Source: Stutzerimonas azotifigens
GTDB taxonomy: Bacteria > Pseudomonadota > Gammaproteobacteria > Pseudomonadales > Pseudomonadaceae
Assembly (NCBI RefSeq): GCF_013522725.1
Contig: NZ_JAAMRF010000005.1
Location: 1-64,000 of the forward strand
Length of the DNA stretch: 64,000 bases
Direction of reading: 5' to 3'
Shown: piece after piece, positions 62,075 to 64,000 of the stretch
Layout: each line of letters begins with the position of its first letter
Numbering within the stretch: position 1 is the first letter of the stretch
The notes under the pieces: generated by a model
What the model was told of the DNA's origin: nothing
What the model saw: only the letters and a program-made list of their open reading frames with translations
The model's database searches: none
Position numbers and translations under genes: made by a program

Positions 62075-64000
62075 ATGCTCTCCAGAATCATTGAATGGTC
62101 GGTTCGCAACGTGTTCCTGGTGTTGCTCGCCACGTTGATCATTATCGGCGCCGGCGTCTACGCCGTGGTGAAAACCCCGCTGGACGCGTTGCCGGATCTG
62201 TCCGACGTGCAGGTGATTGTCTACACCGAGTTTCCAGGGCAAGCGCCGCAGGTGGTAGAGGATCAGGTTACCTACCCGCTCACCACCGCACTGCTCTCGG
62301 TACCCAATTCCAAGGTGGTACGGGGCTTCTCGTTCTTTGGCGCCTCCTTCGTTTATGTGATTTTCGAGGACGGCACCGATATCTACTGGGCGCGCTCGCG
62401 GGTGCTTGAGTACCTGAATTTCGCCTCCAAGAGCCTTCCAGCCGGCGTAACCCCCGCGCTGGGGCCGGACGCCACCGGCGTTGGCTGGGTCTACCAGTAC
62501 GCGCTGACCAGTGCGCGGCATACCCTTGCGGAGCTGCGCACGCTGCAGGACTGGTTCGTGCGCTATCAACTCACCAAGGCCGAGGGTGTGTCCGAAATCG
62601 CCAGCATCGGCGGCTTCGTCCAGCAGTACCAGGTCACCGTCGATCCGCAGAAGCTGCAGGCCTACGACATCCCGTTGAGCCGCATTTCCGACGTCATTCG
62701 CACCAGCAATGCCGACGTGGGCGGTCGCATCGTGGAAATGAGCGAGACCGAGTACATGGTGCGCGGTCGCGGCTATTTGCGTGGTGCAGCGGACATCGAG
62801 AAACTGGTGCTCAAGGCCGCGGGCGGGGTGCCGGTTCTGCTGCGCGATGTGGCGCGCGTCGAGCTCGGCCCTGATGAGCGTCGCGGCGTGGTCGAGCTCA
62901 ACGGGGAGGGCGAGGTGGTCGGCGGCATCGCCGTCGCCCGCTACGGCGAAAATGCCATGAACGTGATCGACAACCTGAAGGCCAAGATAGAGGAGATTCG
63001 TCCCGGCCTGCCGGAAGGTGTCGAGATCGAGCCGGTATACGACCGTTCGGATCTTATCCAGCGCGCCGTGGACAATCTCAAGGTCACGCTGCTGGAAGAG
63101 TCGATCATCGTCGCGCTGGTGTGCATTGTGTTTCTTCTGCATGTACGCAGTGCGCTGGTGGCCATCCTCATGCTGCCGGTGGGCATCCTGATCGCCTTCA
63201 TCGTCATGCGCTGGCTGGGGCTCAATTCCAACATCATGAGCCTGGGCGGCATCGCCATCGCTATCGGCGCAATGGTGGACGCGGCCATCGTGATGATCGA
63301 GAACGCGCACAAGCACCTGGAGCGGGCGCCAGCGGACAAGCCGAGGGCGCAGGTCATCATCGAGGCCTGCCGCGAGGTGGGGCCGGCGCTGTTCTTCTCG
63401 CTGCTGATCATTACCGTTTCCTTCCTACCGGTGTTCACGCTGGAGTCCCAGGAAGGACGGATGTTCTCGCCGCTCGCCTTCACCAAGACCTTCGCCATGG
63501 CGGGTGCGGCGTTACTCTCGGTGACGCTGGTGCCGGTGCTGATGCTGTTGTTCGTGCGCGGGCGGATCATCCCCGAGCACAAGAACCCGGTGAACCGTTT
63601 CCTGATCTGGATTTATCGCCCGATCATCCATATCGTGCTGCGATGGAAGGTGACAACCATCGTGGTGGCGCTCGTGGTTTTGGGCGTGAGCATCCTGCCG
63701 GCGCGCCAGCTTGGCAGCGAATTCATGCCGCGCCTCAACGAAGGCACGCTGCTGTACATGCCGGCCTCGCTCCCGGGCATGTCCATCACCAAGGCTGCGG
63801 AACTCATGCAGGTGCAGGACCGGATCATCAAGAGCTTTCCCGAGGTAGCCTCGGTATTCGGCAAGGCGGGCCGCGCGGCCACGGCCACCGACCCGGCCCC
63901 GATCGAAATGTTCGAGACGGTGGTCAACCTCAAGCCGGAAGAGCACTGGCGGCCGGGAATGACGATGGATAAGCTCATCGCCGAGATGGATGAAGCGCTC
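62075..64000 (+). CDS. cusA: Cu(I)/Ag(I) RND efflux pump CusA, 5' part
   Basis: The open frame runs from the ATG at 62075, three bases after cusB, to the window edge with no stop (642 codons; the full length would be about 1,040). The N-terminal TM segment ([19 protein letters not shown]), [36 protein letters not shown] and the [10 protein letters not shown] region fit the heavy-metal-efflux RND group. TM4 carries [24 protein letters not shown], the monovalent-cation (HME-RND4, CusA/SilA) signature. Confidence 0.95.
   Translation, partial: MLSRIIEWSVRNVFLVLLATLIIIGAGVYAVVKTPLDALPDLSDVQVIVYTEFPGQAPQVVEDQVTYPLTTALLSVPNSKVVRGFSFFGASFVYVIFEDGTDIYWARSRVLEYLNFASKSLPAGVTPALGPDATGVGWVYQYALTSARHTLAELRTLQDWFVRYQLTKAEGVSEIASIGGFVQQYQVTVDPQKLQAYDIPLSRISDVIRTSNADVGGRIVEMSETEYMVRGRGYLRGAADIEKLVLKAAGGVPVLLRDVARVELGPDERRGVVELNGEGEVVGGIAVARYGENAMNVIDNLKAKIEEIRPGLPEGVEIEPVYDRSDLIQRAVDNLKVTLLEESIIVALVCIVFLLHVRSALVAILMLPVGILIAFIVMRWLGLNSNIMSLGGIAIAIGAMVDAAIVMIENAHKHLERAPADKPRAQVIIEACREVGPALFFSLLIITVSFLPVFTLESQEGRMFSPLAFTKTFAMAGAALLSVTLVPVLMLLFVRGRIIPEHKNPVNRFLIWIYRPIIHIVLRWKVTTIVVALVVLGVSILPARQLGSEFMPRLNEGTLLYMPASLPGMSITKAAELMQVQDRIIKSFPEVASVFGKAGRAATATDPAPIEMFETVVNLKPEEHWRPGMTMDKLIAEMDEAL

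Larger units (their letters stand above)
43282..64000. mobile_element. Copper/silver resistance genomic island at tRNA-Gly (left part)
   Basis: The island begins at the tRNA-Gly 3' end, carries its integrase first, and then an unbroken run of copper-handling genes to the window edge. I found no second copy of the tRNA 3' end, so the right boundary lies beyond 64,000. In E. coli pgsA is followed by glyW-cysT-leuZ; the Cys and Leu tRNAs are not seen here and are expected on the far side. No transposases, plasmid or conjugation genes are visible in this part. Confidence 0.8.

Overview
The window is a Pseudomonas-type chromosome, most likely from the P. stutzeri (Stutzerimonas) group. This rests on GC-rich coding sequence, Pseudomonas-like protein sequences (GacA, ClpS, Bpt, 531-residue isocitrate lyase) and a conserved gene order: aceA, roxA, purB, hflD, mnmA, nudJ, idh/icd, cspD, clpS-clpA, infA, bpt, aat, trxB, ftsK, lolA, rarA, crcB, serS, cysG, tusDCBE, then gacA-uvrC-pgsA-tRNA-Gly. 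The species assignment is inference; no database was searched.

Positions 1-37,270 are ordinary core genome. They open with the 3' end of a 5S rRNA, followed by queD, a Na+/H+ antiporter-family transporter, an AI-2E family permease, PhoX with a candidate Pho box, and isocitrate lyase. Next come a minus-strand group (secretin-like protein, PLD-like protein, GNAT, RoxA, PurB, HflD, MnmA, Nudix), both isocitrate dehydrogenase isozymes head to head, a compact N-degron proteolysis cluster (ClpS, ClpA, Bpt, Aat), cell-division and envelope genes, siroheme synthesis and the Tus sulfur relay for tRNA 2-thiouridine, which pairs functionally with MnmA.

Positions 37,179-39,940 are a decayed insertion at tRNA-Ser(TGA). 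It holds an AT-richer stretch, a chemoreceptor gene with a candidate flagellar-sigma promoter, the frameshifted C-terminal remnant of a tyrosine integrase, and a near-perfect 22-nt copy of the tRNA 3' end just before gacA.

From the 3' end of tRNA-Gly(GCC) at 43,281 to the window end lies a copper/silver resistance island headed by an intact P4-type integrase. The cargo comprises DsbD, a DUF411 protein and a CopZ-like chaperone behind a CueR-type operator; a P1B copper ATPase with YHS and HMBD metal domains; a small secreted protein; a 19-cysteine copper-storage-type four-helix protein; the CopRS two-component system; a cupredoxin, the multicopper oxidase CopA, a Met/His-rich peptide and CopB; a DUF2790 protein; and a CusCBA efflux system whose RND pump runs off the window.

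The most interesting signal is regulatory. The island carries a family of near-identical 14-bp operators, TTACA-N4-TGTAA, at least seven intergenic copies plus one degenerate one. In most of them a -10-like hexamer of form TANNNT begins exactly 35 nt after the box. This looks like the CopR regulon of the island, and it also points to an unannotated transcript and small ORF between copR and the cupredoxin gene.
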